The position numbers were made by a program, and so were the translations under genes. From Symbiodinium natans (lineage: Eukaryota; Sar; Dinophyceae; Suessiales; Symbiodiniaceae), in NCBI GenBank assembly GCA_905221605.1, contig CAJNDS010002621.1, forward strand, positions 1 through 64,000: 64,000 bases of DNA, in the 5' to 3' direction. The notes under the pieces were generated by a model. The model searched no databases and had not been told where the DNA came from. It saw only the letters and a program-made list of their open reading frames with translations. Below, one piece after another: positions 9,520 through 20,219 of this stretch (positions within the stretch are counted from its first letter, which is position 1; each line of letters begins with the position of its first letter).

Positions 9520-12500
9520 AAACCCCACCTCCTTTCCAAGGGGCATGCCGCCCGTGGGGTGCAGGTGACCGGCAAAGACTGCCAACGTCCGCGAGAACTC
9601 GACGAGCTCGGAAAAGTAGTCGTAGCGCTCCACCTGGTTCCACTGAAGCCCCAAGCCCTTTTGCACCAAAAGGGCTCTCGCAACCCCTAAACCTTAAACC
9701 GTAAACCCTAAGCCCTAAAACTAAAAAGTCTTGGATTCCTAAACCCTGGGAGAATAGATCGACTCCCAGTTCTTACACGACGTGCATGTGCATGTACCTG
9801 TGCCTTGGTTGAGTCTGGGGCTTCCACTGCGCTTAGGGTTTAGGGCTTCTCAATTTAGGGTTTAGGGTTCATAACCCTAAACCCTAAACCCTAAAAAAGC
9901 CTAAGGGTTTAGGGCTTAGGGCTTATCAATTTAGGGTTTAAGGTTTAACCCTAAACCCTAAACCCTAGTCCCTAAGCCCTAAGGGCTTAGGGCTGAACAT
10001 GTCTGATGTTCCCTTGGCGCCACCGCGATGTCGCAAGCCTCGGGGCCAAGGCGTCGGCCTCAACCCTTTAGGTTTTAGGGTTTAGGGTTTAGGGCTTAGG
10101 GTATAGGGACAACCATAAACCCGATGAGCCTAAACCCTTAAGCCCTTAAACTGGGAACCTGACACCTAAGAATCCTAAACCTTAAAATGGAAACCTGACA
10201 CCTAAGAATCCTAAACGCTGAAGCCCTGAAAACGGAAACCTAGAACCTATGAATCCTAAACCCTTAAGCCCTCAAAACGGAAACCTAAAACCTCTGAACC
10301 CCATACCCTTAAGCCCTGAAAATGGAAACCTAAAACCTATGAACCCCAAACCCTTAAGCGCTTAACATCCCTTGAGCCCTTAAAATGACAACCATAAACC
10401 CTACGAACCCTAAACCCTTAAGCCCTTAAAATGGAAACCTAAAGCCTAAGAATCCTAAACCCTTAAGCCCTTAACATGAAAACCTAAACCTATGAACCAT
10501 AAACCCTTAAGCCCTTAAATTGAACACCATAAACCCTGTGAAGACCAAACCCTTGAGCCCTTAAATTGAAAGCGTAGACCCTATGATTCCTAAACCCTTG
10601 AGCCCTTAAAATGGAAACCGGACACCCTATGATGCCTAACCCTTAAGCCTGAAAGTTGAAACCTAAACCCTATGAACCCTGAAGCCTATGAACCCTAAAC
10701 CCTAAACCCTAACCCCTAAACACTAAACCCCGGGTCGTTGCATGGGCCCTTTTACGTGGCCCCTTACCTTCTTTTTCATTGGTCTGGAGTATGCTGGGTG
10801 TTAAAGGGTGTAGAAGGGGCATATAAGGAATCCCCATTTTAAGGGCTCATTCCAAGGGAACATGTAACCACCCTAAGGGTGTAGGGAAACCGAAAGCACT
10901 TAAGGGAACAACCTAAACCCTAAACCCTAAACCCTAAACCCTAAACCCTAAACCCTAAACCCTAAACCCTAAACCCTAAACCCTAAACCCTAACCCTAAA
11001 CCCTAAATCCTAAACCACCAAACCCTGAAGGTTGCCTGGCTGTCGTGTTCCGCAGGGCTGAAATGCTGGCCTGTAGCAGCTGTCTCAGGATTACCAGGGC
11101 GCAGGGTTTAGGGTTTAGGGTTTCGGGTTTAGGGATTCTAGGGTTTAGGGTTTGGGTTTAGGGTTTCTAGGGTTTAGGGTTTGGGGTTTGGGGATTCTAG
11201 GGTTTAGGGTGTTTAAGGGATTGGGTCGGGTTGACCTAGGAGAGCAGGAAGTTCAACTGTTGGGCTCAGGGTGTTAGGGGCTTGGGCTGGGGGCGAGGAG
11301 GGGCTAAGATTCTTTGGCTGCCTGACGGCAAGCTTTCTATTTGGCAGCCCGAAACCCATTTTTGCAGCAGGCCTCGTCCCAAACCCTAAGCCCTGAACCC
11401 TAAACCCTAAACTTTGCCCTAAACCCTGAACCACTGAACCCCTGAACCCCTGAACCCCTGAGCCGCTAAACCCCTACACCCCCTAAACCCCTGAACCCCT
11501 GAACCCCTAAACCCCTAAACCCCTAAACCCCTAAACCCCTGAACCCCTGAACCCCTAAACCCCTGAACCCCTAAACCCCTAAACCCCTAAACCCCATAAA
11601 CCCCATAAACCCCATAAACCCCATAAACCCCATAAACCCCATAAACCTCTAAACCCCTAAACCCCTAAACCCCTAAACCCCTAAGCCGTAAACCCTTCAG
11701 GGGGGGCTCAGCTCGCAGTCACCAGGCTAGAATGCCAGATGTCAGGGTCTAAACCCTGCATTTGTTTTTGAACCCGTGCTGCTAAACCCTAAACCCTTAA
11801 TCACTTTCCCCTTTTACTCAAGACCACCCTAATATTAAAAACACTTTCCGGACCCCGCCTTTTAAACCCTATTCCGAATTAGGGGGGGGGGGTTAACCCT
11901 ATCTTCCAGATGCCACGATCAAAAGCGCTGGATGAGAAGCGAACAAAAACGCTGACAGGTCGATGGCTACCGAATGCGATTTGGGGTTTAGACCCAAAGC
12001 CACTCAAACCTAAGCCCTAAGCAACAATTCCTCCCAAGCTGCTATACTACTACTTTGCACAAGCACCCCCCCCCCCCAAAAAAAAAAAAAAAAACACGAA
12101 ATAATAATCGCTATATTGCCCTTGTGAGGAAGAATGTTTTTTCATATTCTTCGCGGGTTCTTAAGCAAATAGTAGTATACTCAGATAAAGCCCAAGTGGC
12201 CCATGTCATGCATGACGAGCACAAGGTAGTCTTCGGTCCTGTTAGCCTCAGCCACCTGGCCAACATGCGCGGAGAAGGCGCGGAGGATGTTCGACAGTGC
12301 GAGACACCCCTTCTAGCGATCCCTAGCAAGGAGGCTTGTGCACCTTCACCAGAAATTTCTTACATCAAGCTTGGGTATCCTCTCTGTTTGTGGGGAGGGT
12401 GAGCGCTTTTTTGCTCTTAAGCAGGAACCCTGAACCCTGAACCCTAAACCCTAAACCAAGATCAGACCAGCGGGGGAGTGGGAGGTCGTGTGCCGAGTTA

Positions 12501-15500
12501 TGGCCAAACCTTCGCCAAACCCACTCTCTACCCACCCTGAGCCTCAAAAGCTCTTCATGAAGGACTATACCGCAATTTGTACTAAGGGTCATGATTCTGA
12601 ACTAGGGTATACTCCTGAGCTAAGGATCATGATTATGAATTAGGGTATGTTCCTTGACCAAAGGGTTTTGGAAGATCTGGGTAGGGTTTGGGGTTGGAGG
12701 GTTGCCAAACCTTAAACCCTAAACCCTAAACCCTAAACCCAAAACCCTAAACCCAAAACCCCAAACCCTAAACCCTAAACCCTAACCAAAACAAAAGTAC
12801 CCTGAGCCTCAAAGTCGGGTTTGGGGTTGGAGGGTCAAAAGGGCCGCTCTTGGCCTCATCTTTCAAGAAGCCGATGGTGGAGGACATGCCCGTCAGCTGA
12901 GAGCGCCGGAAGGTTGGGTAGTTGTGCAAATGCACCTGGGAGTTTACGAAGGGTTTATTTAGGGTTCAGGGTTTAGGGTTTAGAGTTTGGGGTTTAGGGA
13001 GTTTACGAAAATAGGGGACCCCCAATATAGAGCCACAACTACTAGGATTTCCTGATAATAAGGATCCCAATAAGGTACCCGTAATTTCGGAAACCGAAGG
13101 TAGTTGTGCAAATGCACCTGAGTTTGGGGGCTTCAAGCTAGTCTCTGCTTGAGAACCTTCCCCTCCCCCCCCCACCAACAAAAAATCAGAAGTCAAAAAT
13201 AAATAAATAAATATATATATATATATATATATATTCTTCCTTACAAGGGCAGGCTAGGGGCGTTGTACTTTTGTATTTTGCATCTTTTGTTCTTTTTTGG
13301 GGCGCGGTTCTTAAGCAAATAGTCGCAAGGTGCCCGAATTTCCCATGAGTATGGGCGCCTTGCCTGTGCTCTTCAACCGCTTGAGAGAGCCCCGGGTTGA
13401 GGTGCCTTCAGGCTATCGGTGTCCCCGAAGAATAGTGGAGCTTTAGGGATGGGGATTAGAGTTTGAGGTTTGGGGGGGGGGTGGGGTTTAGGGTTTAGGG
13501 TTTAGGGTTTAGGGTTTAGGGTTTAGGGTTTAGGGTTTAGGGTTTAGGGTTTAGGGTTTAGGGTTTAGGGTTTAGGGGGTTTAGGGTTTAGGGTTTAGGG
13601 TTTAGGGTTTAGGGTTTAGGGTTTAGGGTTTAGGGTTTAGGGTTTAGGGTTTAGGGTTTAGGGTTTAGGGTTTAGGGTTTAGGGTTTAGGGTTTAGGGTT
13701 TAGGGTTTAGGGTTTAGGTTTCAGGGGTTCAGGTTTCAGGGTTCAGGTTTCAGGGTTCAGGGTTTAGGGTTTAGGGTATAGGCACGTGGACCCAGCCAGA
13801 GGGCCTGAAGTAGCAGAAGCGAGTCCTAGATGCTGCCTTAGCCACGGGCTGCTGGGCGACCCCGTTGTCACTCTGTAACCGACAACGCTTCTGTCAGCAA
13901 ACGGTGGAGACCCCTTTATACCCCCTTAGAGCCCCCCCCTGTTCGTTCCTTAAACCCTAAACCCTCCAAAGTCTCTTCGGAGCTTGCTGGGGGCATGCCG
14001 CAAAGCCGCGAAGCGGATGCGGCCATAGCGGACGGTGTACGCTGCCGAGTCCTGGCTTCCCCACGGTTTAGGGTTTAGGGTGTAGGGTTTAGGGTTTAGG
14101 CACCCCCCCCCTCCCCCCGCAACCCTCAGAGTACTTGATAATCCATCTACCATGATAATGCGTTTGTCTGTCCTGTGCTATGTCGTAATGTGCTGTACTA
14201 TACTGGTGCAAGCTCTGACTACAGAAAAACCCCACAAAAGTTGGAGAACATCCTTCTCCATACCCCAAAGGTATACAAAAACGGACTCACAGCTCCCATC
14301 ATCCTTAAGGCATGTTCCAACTTTTTGCCGTTTACTGTATACTGTTGATGCACTGTTCCTACACTGTTACCGTATGATTCGGCATGACAGGTTACAATCA
14401 CATGCTCGAATCTGCGATGGTGGGATGTTAAGTCTAGAGCTATCGATCCAGGCGTCGGCGTTTGCATCAGCCACCATAGTGGGTTTCTTTGTGGTCGGGC
14501 TTGGGGCGGGGCTAGGCTTTCGACTCACGTCCGAAACAGGCCGCAAGGTGGAAATCTCTGCACTTGCGTTCTGACCTGGGTTGGGCAAAAGTGTTGGCTC
14601 CTTCGTGGTACTATACGGGGGGTATGCACTACACAAGACGGAAAGAATGGACCTCACCTTACCTTGGGCTCACCATGATTCACCTCACGTCAAACCAGCT
14701 ATACCCCAAACTCTAAAGCACTACCCGACATCCCTCCCAGGGCCAAGCGGAAGAAGTCCCCCAACCCGCCTTGTGATAGTGGTCCACGTAGCCGCCAAAG
14801 TTTTTCACCACTGTCTCACCCCCACACTTGGCGACTGCCGCGCGGATGTAGGTCAGCCTTGGCAAGCTTCGAGGACAAGGGCGTAGCATCCATTGCCCTG
14901 AGCAAAACCCTACACCCTGAACCCAAAACCAACCCTTTACCCTCGAAGCCCTAACCCCTCCATCCTTCTAAACCTCGACTTTGCATGTGGCATCCATCCG
15001 CGAAACCTATGCCCCAAGACTCATGAAAAAACAGCGCATGTTCCTGTGAGGTCCTCCTCATTTTCAAGTTGGCAGGGTGCAAGCCTTCGGGTTTTGGGTT
15101 CATGGTTGCAGGATCTTAAGAGGGCTAGTCGTAGCGATCGGGCTTGAAGATCTAGGCGTGTGGCGCGTAGGGTTTTGGAGGGGTTGGAGGGAAGGTCCTA
15201 GGGGTGTTAAATTGAGCTTGAGGGTCGGGAGTGTAGCTCCGTTTTGGATTTTTTGTCTTCTTGTTGGGAGATCAGGTTTTGGCTGCATCTCACACTACGG
15301 CCATGCAACTCTAAACCCCAAGCCCTGAATCCTAACTCCCAAACCCAAACACCAAACCCCTGAACGCCAGCCACGCTAGCCCAAAACCCTAAACCCCAAG
15401 GCGTTTAACCCCAGAAAACTGCCAAGATACATTCGCTGAGCACAGCCGTTCATGGCATAGGGCACCCAGGTGGGCTCCTTGCAAATACAGCTGCTAAGGT

Positions 15501-15986
15501 TTAGGGTTTAGGGTTTAGGGTTTAGGATTTAGGGTTTAGGGTTTAGGGTTTAGGGTTTAGGGTTTAGGGCTTACGTACCCTAAACCCTAAACCCCAAACC
15601 CTCTTTCTCATGTAATAGCCACCTCCAGGAGTGTCATGCAGCCCTCGATGTTGTTGGCGTAGTCGTGGTTGCCAAGTCCCGGCCAGATGGGCAGCCTCGG
15701 AAAGTGTCGTTCTTTGCTCGGCTTTGGGTATCAGGGTTTAGGTTTTAGGGTGCTTAGGGTTTAGGGTGCTTAGGGTGCTTAGGGTGTTTAGGGTGTTTAG
15801 GGTGTTTAGGGTGTTTAGGGTGTTTAGGGTGTTTAGGGTCTTCGGGATAAGGTCGATTGAGGCCTTTTTTGCAGGACTTCTTTGGATTTAGGGATAAGGC
15901 TCTTTCAAGGGAGATCGATTTTTTTTGGGGAAAGGCCGTCCTTTCTCTGTCTCTCTATCCCTTGCCTCTCCCCCTCTCCCTCTCTG

Positions 15987-16036
<50 letters not shown>

Positions 16037-17081
16037 GCTTTCCATTTAAGGTTTAAACCCTAAACCCTACATCCTAGACCCTAAGCCCCAACATGATCGA
16101 GATCGATCCCCCGCCACATGCCCCTCTGCTCTCGTGCTGAGACTTTCGCACTCTGAAGGAGCCCTGCAGCTGAGCTCACAGTGCCGTCTTGTAAAAAGCA
16201 TTGGGTTTAGGGTTTAGGGTTTAGGGTTTAGGGTTTAGGGTTTAGGGTTTAGGGTTTAGGGTTTAGGGTTTAGGGTTTAGGGTTTAAGGTTTAAGGTTTA
16301 AGGTTTAGGATTCAGGCCGCAAGAAACAAACGACGCGCTAAGCTGGAACTTGATCTGGGGTGCTTCCGCGACTGGGAGAGATTTCGTTTTCAGGTTTGTT
16401 GGGCCTCCTTGCGGCCCGTCCCCACTCAATTTTAGTAGTGAGGGGGTTGGGGCGGGTTAATGGCCGTGTAGGGCTTAGGAGGAGCTAAAGGTTCAGAGTG
16501 TGTTGCACGGAGTTGAAGAGGCTGGTGGCTTAGGGTTGAGGACGCATGGTCTTGGCCTGCTGCAGCCTTAGGGGCGGGTAAGGAAGCTACTCAGAAGGTT
16601 GCTTTAAGCATCTCCCCCAAGCCCTCAATCCCAAACCCTAAACCCTAAACCCTAAACCCTAAAACCCTAAAACCCTAAACCCTAAACCCTAAACCCTAAA
16701 CCCTAAACCCTAAACCCTAAACCCTAAGCCCTAAGCCCTAAGCCCTAAGCCCTAAGCCCTAAGCCCTAAGCCCTAAACCCTACACCCTAAACAAAACCGC
16801 CGAGGCCAAGCTGCTTGTTGTTCTTGTTCGAGCTCTCATCCTCCCTTGTCTCCCAGAGCTTCCTGTAGAGATTGAACCTGGGGGCTGGCTTTAGGGGGTT
16901 TAGGGTTCAGGGTTTTGAGGTTTTAGGGGTTTAGGTGTTTAGGGGTTTAGGGTTGAGGGTTTAGGGCTTTGGGTTTGGGGGTTAAGGGGGGTTAAGGGGG
17001 GGCTAGGGGGGGTTAGGGGGGGCTAGGGGGTTTAGGGGTTTTGGGGTTTAGGGGTTTAGGAGGGGTTTAGGGACCTAGTGC

Positions 17082-17118
<37 letters not shown>

Positions 17119-17455
17119 CGCCAGCCCAACAAAAAAAACGATTGAAGGCACAAACCCTGAACCCCAAACCCTAAACCCTAAAACCCTGAACCCTAAACAA
17201 TCGCGAAGCGCCCCGCAGCATCCCTCTCCAAATCCCTGAACCCCTCCAGCCCAACCAGAAACCCTAAACCCCAACCCCCCCCCCCCCCCAACAAAAAAAA
17301 AACCCAAAAGACCCAAAACCCTAAAACCCTAAGCCCTCAAAAGCCCTCAAAAACCCAAATAGCCCGACTCCTGCAACCCGGGCGCTGGTTGCGCGAACCG
17401 AAGGCTGTGAGGTCGCCGGCGATGAACCTGAAACTTCTGGAATCCGTCTTCGGCG
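9520..17455 (-). CDS. Calcineurin-like metallophosphoesterase gene, many small exons (partial)
   Basis: Four metal-binding motifs of the calcineurin-like phosphoesterase fold occur on the minus strand in the correct order: FIAGDLTAFG (about 17,400), PGLGNHDYANN (about 15,660), VLVMHDMGH (about 12,200) and VFAGHLHPTGG (about 9,560). These enzymes bind two metal ions and hydrolyse phosphoesters; the substrate cannot be deduced. Protein-like blocks in between (16.8, 16.36, 15.45, 14.8 and 14.0 kb) are likely further exons. Introns are long and packed with TTTAGGG or CCCTAAA arrays. The first family motif (D-x-H) and the start codon were not found, and exact splice sites are unproven, so the coordinates give the extent of motif evidence. 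Two tandem genes of the same type are an alternative. Confidence 0.6.
9527..9642 (-). CDS. Metallophosphoesterase exon with GHLH motif
   Basis: Reads NQVERYDYFSELVEFSRTLA then VFAGHLHPTGGMPLGKEVG after a CAG at about 9,643. GHLH is the C-terminal metal-ligand motif of the family and follows a helix and a hydrophobic strand, as expected. The exon ends in a stretch that becomes telomere-type repeat. Confidence 0.6.
10100..10700. repeat. Degenerate minisatellite, about 50 bp unit
   Basis: Around eleven copies of a unit such as AAAATGGAAACCTAAA, then CCTATGAA, then CCCTTAAGCC. Units have diverged, with lengths of about 45-60 bp. It contains CCCTAAA-like pieces, so it may have grown from a telomere-type array that captured GGAAACC. 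No coding frame. Confidence 0.7.
10915..11000. repeat. Telomere-type array (CCCTAAA)
   Basis: About eleven CCCTAAA units with one CCCTAA unit. Sequence from 10,735 to 10,915 is unique; short motifs (AAGGGTGTAG) repeat in it but no gene is visible. Confidence 0.9.
11430..11700. repeat. 8-mer and 9-mer derivatives of the telomere repeat
   Basis: Units are CCCCTRAA (8 bp) rather than CCCTAAA, about 20 copies mixing AAA and GAA. Inside them is a uniform block of six CCCCATAAA (9 bp) units at 11,588-11,646. A block of identical derived units points to local slippage or unequal exchange. Confidence 0.85.
11900..11985 (-). CDS. Candidate exon, unknown
   Basis: The minus strand reads QIAFGSHRPVSVFVRFSSSA and continues FDRGIWK. 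A second frame (SHSVAIDLSAFLFASHPALL) is also open, so the choice is uncertain. It lies within the metallophosphoesterase region and could be one of its exons. Confidence 0.25.
12184..12310 (-). CDS. Metallophosphoesterase exon with MHDMG motif
   Basis: Reads CLALSNILRAFSAHVGQVAE, then ANRTEDYLVLVMHDMGHLGF. The pattern of helix, polar turn, hydrophobic strand and MHD matches the histidine motif that lies between GNHD and GHxH in the calcineurin-like family. The sequence after it (CTATTTGCTTAAGAACC) also occurs near 13,300 just past another candidate exon, so it may be an intron element end. Confidence 0.5.
13196..13232. repeat. AT microsatellite
   Basis: AAATAAATAAATA followed by an (AT)n tract. 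Non-coding. Confidence 0.8.
13485..13722. repeat. Longest uniform telomere-type array (TTTAGGG)
   Basis: About 33 TTTAGGG units with a single one-base interruption near 13,577, passing into TTCAGGG variants up to about 13,770. It is interstitial, with unique exon-like sequence on both sides. Confidence 0.95.
13972..14062 (-). CDS. Probable metallophosphoesterase exon
   Basis: Reads GSQDSAAYTVRYGRIRFAAL and continues RHAPSKLRRDFGG. The pattern S-AY---YG-IRF--L is like the strand pair that follows GNHD in calcineurin-like enzymes, and its position between GNHDY and MHDMG fits. A TTTAGGG block lies directly upstream. Confidence 0.45.
14737..14862 (-). CDS. Candidate exon in metallophosphoesterase region
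   Basis: Reads RLTYIRAAVAKCGGETVVKN and continues FGGYVDHYHKAGWG, highly protein-like and rich in Gly, His and Tyr. It lies between the GNHDY and MHDMG exons. The plus-strand frame at 14,581-14,886 is its shadow. Confidence 0.45.
15405..15488 (-). CDS. Probable metallophosphoesterase exon, Cys-containing
   Basis: Reads CICKEPTWVPYAMNGCAQRM and continues YLGSFLG. It is the next coding-like block after the GNHDY exon. Cysteine-bearing NGCAQR segments follow GNHDY in some protist members of this family from memory, which is weak support. Confidence 0.45.
15496..15570. repeat. Telomere-type array (TTTAGGG)
   Basis: About ten units with one TTTAGGA variant, lying exactly between two probable exons and therefore probably intronic. 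Confidence 0.9.
15604..15722 (-). CDS. Metallophosphoesterase exon with GNHDY motif
   Basis: Reads FPRLPIWPGLGNHDYANNIE and continues GCMTLLEV. GNHD is the central metal-binding and catalytic motif of calcineurin-like phosphoesterases and is preceded by the usual hydrophobic strand. This is the strongest single piece of evidence for the gene. Confidence 0.7.
15765..15840. repeat. 9-mer array GTGTTTAGG
   Basis: About seven units of GTGTTTAGG after GTGCTTAGG variants. This is a longer derivative of the telomere unit amplified locally. It lies upstream of the GNHDY exon in the gene's orientation. Confidence 0.85.
15946..16034. repeat. CT microsatellite
   Basis: Imperfect CT/CCT sequence becoming a pure (CT)n run of about 21 units near 15,990-16,034. 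The apparent serine-leucine reading frame on the plus strand is an artefact. Confidence 0.9.
16317..16400 (-). CDS. Candidate exon in metallophosphoesterase region
   Basis: Reads KTKSLPVAEAPQIKFQLSAS and continues FVSCGL. It lies between TTTAGGG-rich stretches and between the GDL and GNHDY exons. No motif is visible. Confidence 0.35.
16630..16790. repeat. Telomere-type array, CCCTAAA then CCCTAAG
   Basis: Around thirteen CCCTAAA units, then a homogeneous block of about eight CCCTAAG units at 16,722-16,772, then CCCTAAA again. Confidence 0.9.
16805..16890 (-). CDS. Candidate exon in metallophosphoesterase region
   Basis: Reads APRFNLYRKLWETREDESSN and continues KNNKQLGLGGF. Charged and protein-like, between telomere-type arrays. 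It lies directly after the GDLTAFG exon in gene order, where a helix is expected. Confidence 0.45.
17084..17117. repeat. Poly-C run (34 bp)
   Basis: Thirty-four consecutive C. A second run of 11 or more C is at 17,275-17,289. Lengths may be inexact. The glycine-rich frame on the minus strand here is not a gene. Confidence 0.8.
17352..17437 (-). CDS. Metallophosphoesterase exon with GDLTAFG motif
   Basis: After a TTTCAG acceptor the minus strand reads FIAGDLTAFGSRNQRPGC. GD followed by a helix start is the second metal-binding motif of the family. GTCTAGG-type repeats (17,460-17,550) lie immediately upstream and are probably intronic. Confidence 0.6.
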
Positions 17456-17459
17456 GATT

Positions 17460-17655
17460 AGGGTCTAGGGTCTAGGGTCTAGGGTCTAGGGTCTAGGTTC
17501 TAGGGTCTAGGGTTTAGGGTTTAGGGTCTAGGGTCTAGGGTCTAGGGTGTAGGGTGTGCGCAGGGTGTAGGGTTTAGGGTTTAGGGTTTAGGGTTTAGGG
17601 TTTAGGGTTTAGGGTTTAGGGTTTAGGGTTTAGGGTTTAGGGTTTAGGGTTTATT
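17460..17655. repeat. GTCTAGG array followed by TTTAGGG array
   Basis: About nine GGTCTAG units (17,460-17,550), then about eleven TTTAGGG units (17,570-17,655). Two different variants were amplified side by side. Confidence 0.9.
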
Positions 17656-17957
17656 GTTCACCCTCGGACAGGCCAGAAGAGGCACATTCCACCTAGAAAT
17701 TTGGTGGGATGACCCTCCAGGTCCACTGTGAAACGCTAAACCCTAAACCCTAAACCCTAAACCCAAAAACCCATGTTGAAGTAGCTTAGGGCTCTTTCGG
17801 ACAGAGTTCAGCAAGAGTCAGCTAGGCAAAAAAGTGTGCCCGTTTTGGTTTGAAGGGGCTTGGTAACAAAGGGAGAATAAGGGCCTACTCTGGTTCCCAA
17901 ACCCCAAACCCTAAACCCTAGACCCTAAACCCTAGACCCTAAACCCTAAACCCTATC

Positions 17958-18052
17958 TGGGCTATAGCTACCCCAGGAATGCCTTTGGTTAGCACTACGT
18001 GTGTAGCACAAGGCTCAGTATACTGCACCTTCATGTGGTCTAGAGAGTGCTT
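17958..18052 (-). CDS. Candidate exon, unknown protein
   Basis: Reads KKHSLDHMKVQYTEPCATHV and continues VLTKGIPGVAIAQ. Good protein composition. It may lie upstream in the metallophosphoesterase gene or belong to the next gene. No family motif. Confidence 0.4.
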
Positions 18053-18664
18053 CTTGTTGTTTCGGGGTTTCGGGCTAGCCTAAACCCTGAACCCGAAACC
18101 CTACTCCCTTTTTGCAACCAGGAGAGCACAGCTGCTGGGAAGCCCTACACCCTAACACCCTGAAACCCTAAACCCTAAACCCTAAACCCTAAACCCTGAA
18201 CCCTAAACCCTAAACCCTAAACCCAACCCTAAATCCTAAACCCTAAACCGCTTCGTAGGGTTTTGAGGCTTCAGAGGAAGAGGCTTCTTGGGAGAGGTGG
18301 GCTTGCATGGTGGTGGTGCAATGCATTCTGGGGCTTTGGGGCTCCAGGGTCTGTTTGGGGTTTTGGCGTCTAGGCCGGGGTCACCCTGCTTCAGTTCAAG
18401 CCCCTTCAAGGTGGAGCCGGCCCTTCACCCGGCCCCTGGGGCCCCTGGAAGCCCTCAACCCCTGAAACCCTAAACCCCCAAACCTGAAACCACCAGACCA
18501 TAAAGCCCGTATGCTCCGAAAGACAGTCGGCAGCGCAGGCAGCCCTCAAAACAAAGATGCCTAAACCCCAAACCCCTGGCACCCTTTACCGTAAACCTCT
18601 AGACCCTAAGCCCTCCAACCAAAAGGGACTGGAAGCTCCCTCCAACCCTAAACCCTAATCCCTC

Positions 18665-18755
18665 CATTTCTCAAGCCCAGTCGCACACCCAAAGGCTTCG
18701 CCACAGGCACCTTCTCGCCCTCCAGCCACGACAGATCTTCGAGGGCCTTGTACTA
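18665..18755 (-). CDS. Candidate exon, unknown protein
   Basis: Reads YKALEDLSWLEGEKVPVAKP and continues LGVRLGL. Protein-like, flanked by telomere-type repeats. Function unknown. Confidence 0.4.
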
Positions 18756-18904
18756 GGGTTTAGGGTTTAGGGCTTAGGGCTTAGGGCTTGGGGTTTAGGG
18801 TTTAGGGTTTAGGGTTTTGCCACCCGCCGAGCTGAGCCCAGAGGGCCACTCTAGGGTCTAGGGTTTAGGGTTTAGGGTCCCTTAGGGGCTTCGGCTTCTT
18901 TGTT

Positions 18905-19285
18905 TGAGGCTTTGGGGCTGCTTCGTTTCGAGAAAATGATGAAGTATGATCTTCTTGAGCCCACTTCAGACAATTGTGGACTATCCGTAGACCCTGGCCT
19001 GCCTACTGGGAGGTACAGCGTACTTATAACCCAGCTATAAGTGTAGTTCTAACCCACTTGGATTAAAATCATAAGCCCCCCGTTTAAGTGCCCTTGTTAG
19101 GTTGTAGTTGGGATATAAGTGCAGTTATACTTGGGTTCCTAAGTACCCTGAACCTCCAAGTAGACCAAAACATCCTATCTAAAGGCCAGCCGTCCTGGCA
19201 AAGAGGAACGACATGGTTGATGGGTTCATACAAAGCGCTTGGCTTCGAACTCAACTGGGAACTGTCCGCGAGAGACATGCAGGTT
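18905..19285 (-). CDS. Candidate exon pair split by an M3 element
   Basis: The upstream part (19,285-19,164) reads MSLADSSQLSSKPSALYEPI then NHVVPLCQDGWPLDRMFW. The downstream part (from about 18,990) reads either RRSYFIIFSKRSSPKASNKE or, in another frame, LRIVHNCLKWAQEDHTSSFS. The M3 element at 19,003-19,163 lies between them, with GTAGACC on both sides. Removing the element plus one GTAGACC joins the first frame. Product unknown. Confidence 0.45.
19003..19163. mobile_element. MITE-like element, family M3 (copy 2)
   Basis: Left end CTACTGGGAGGTACAGCGTA and right end GTACCCTGAACCTCCAAGTAG are inverted repeats matching the copy at 3,620-3,772. GTAGACC occurs just outside on each side (about 18,987 and 19,160), a possible 7-bp target duplication. 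It sits between two coding-like blocks and may be removed as an intron, though no standard GT-AG pair fits exactly. Confidence 0.65.
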
Positions 19286-19756
19286 TATGGTGTTGGGGCT
19301 TAGGATTTAGGGTTTAGGGTTAGCTGCCTAACTGAGGTTTGTTAGATGAGGACAAACCATTTCGCATGACAGTTGCACATGTGTAAGGGACCTCCTGCAA
19401 CCCAGGTTTGCAACAGCCTGTGAGCAATCCGCATAGAAGCCATCTTAATCGTACTAGCCGGCAGCCCCACATGCAGTCCACGCAGCCGACAAGCAATTCC
19501 TAAAGACACTAAACCCTAAATGAGCCAAACCCCAAGAATGCTGATCTACTACGAAGGATGCAAGGGCGGCATCAGAAGCTACAGACATCCATGTGATGGT
19601 GTAAAAAACTTTAGATTTTTCACCCGCAATACACCAGTTTTCGGGTTAAGTTTACGGTTCCTATAACAAACTAGGGTTTGGTGCTAGGACCGTAGGAACT
19701 GCTGAAAGCTGTGGCTCCTACAGCAAACTCGGGTTTGGTGCTAGGAACTGCTTACA

Positions 19757-19862
19757 ACTGCGCCTGCATGCCCTGGATCATGTACCAGTTGTCCTCCGTG
19801 GCGCACGGCACGTCCATGCGCGAATCCTCCTGTGCACCGGAATTTGGAGCTGCCTTCCCTTC
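19757..19862 (-). CDS. Candidate exon, unknown protein
   Basis: Reads GKAAPNSGAQEDSRMDVPCA and continues TEDNWYMIQGMQAQL, then TAA, which overlaps a GTAAG donor. Either the end of a gene or an exon end. Protein-like. Function unknown. Confidence 0.4.
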
Positions 19863-20219
19863 CACAGAAAGTCTTGATCCCCTAAACACTAAACCCTAAA
19901 CCCTAAACCCCAAACCCTAAACCCTAAACCCTAAACCCTGAACCCTGAAGCCTGAACCCTCTTGCAGCAGGCTTGGAAGGGGAGCCCTAAACCCTACACC
20001 CTAAACCCTAAAGGCTTGGAAGGTGAGCCCCAAACCCTAAGCCCTAAACCCCAAACCCTAAACCCTAAAGGCTTGGAAGCTGAGCCCTGAACCCAGAGCC
20101 CTAAATGAGGCCCGGCCCCTCTGTTGCTGGAAGCCGATGCCCAGCATTGCCCCAACGGCAGGTCGGTAGGGAAGGGGGTGCCAAGGTTGACGACCTACTT
20201 TAAGGGTTGGGGTTTCGGG

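Noticed and set aside
15857-16063. Plus-strand ORF ending in a Ser-Leu run
   Set aside because: It is the translation of a (CT)n microsatellite.
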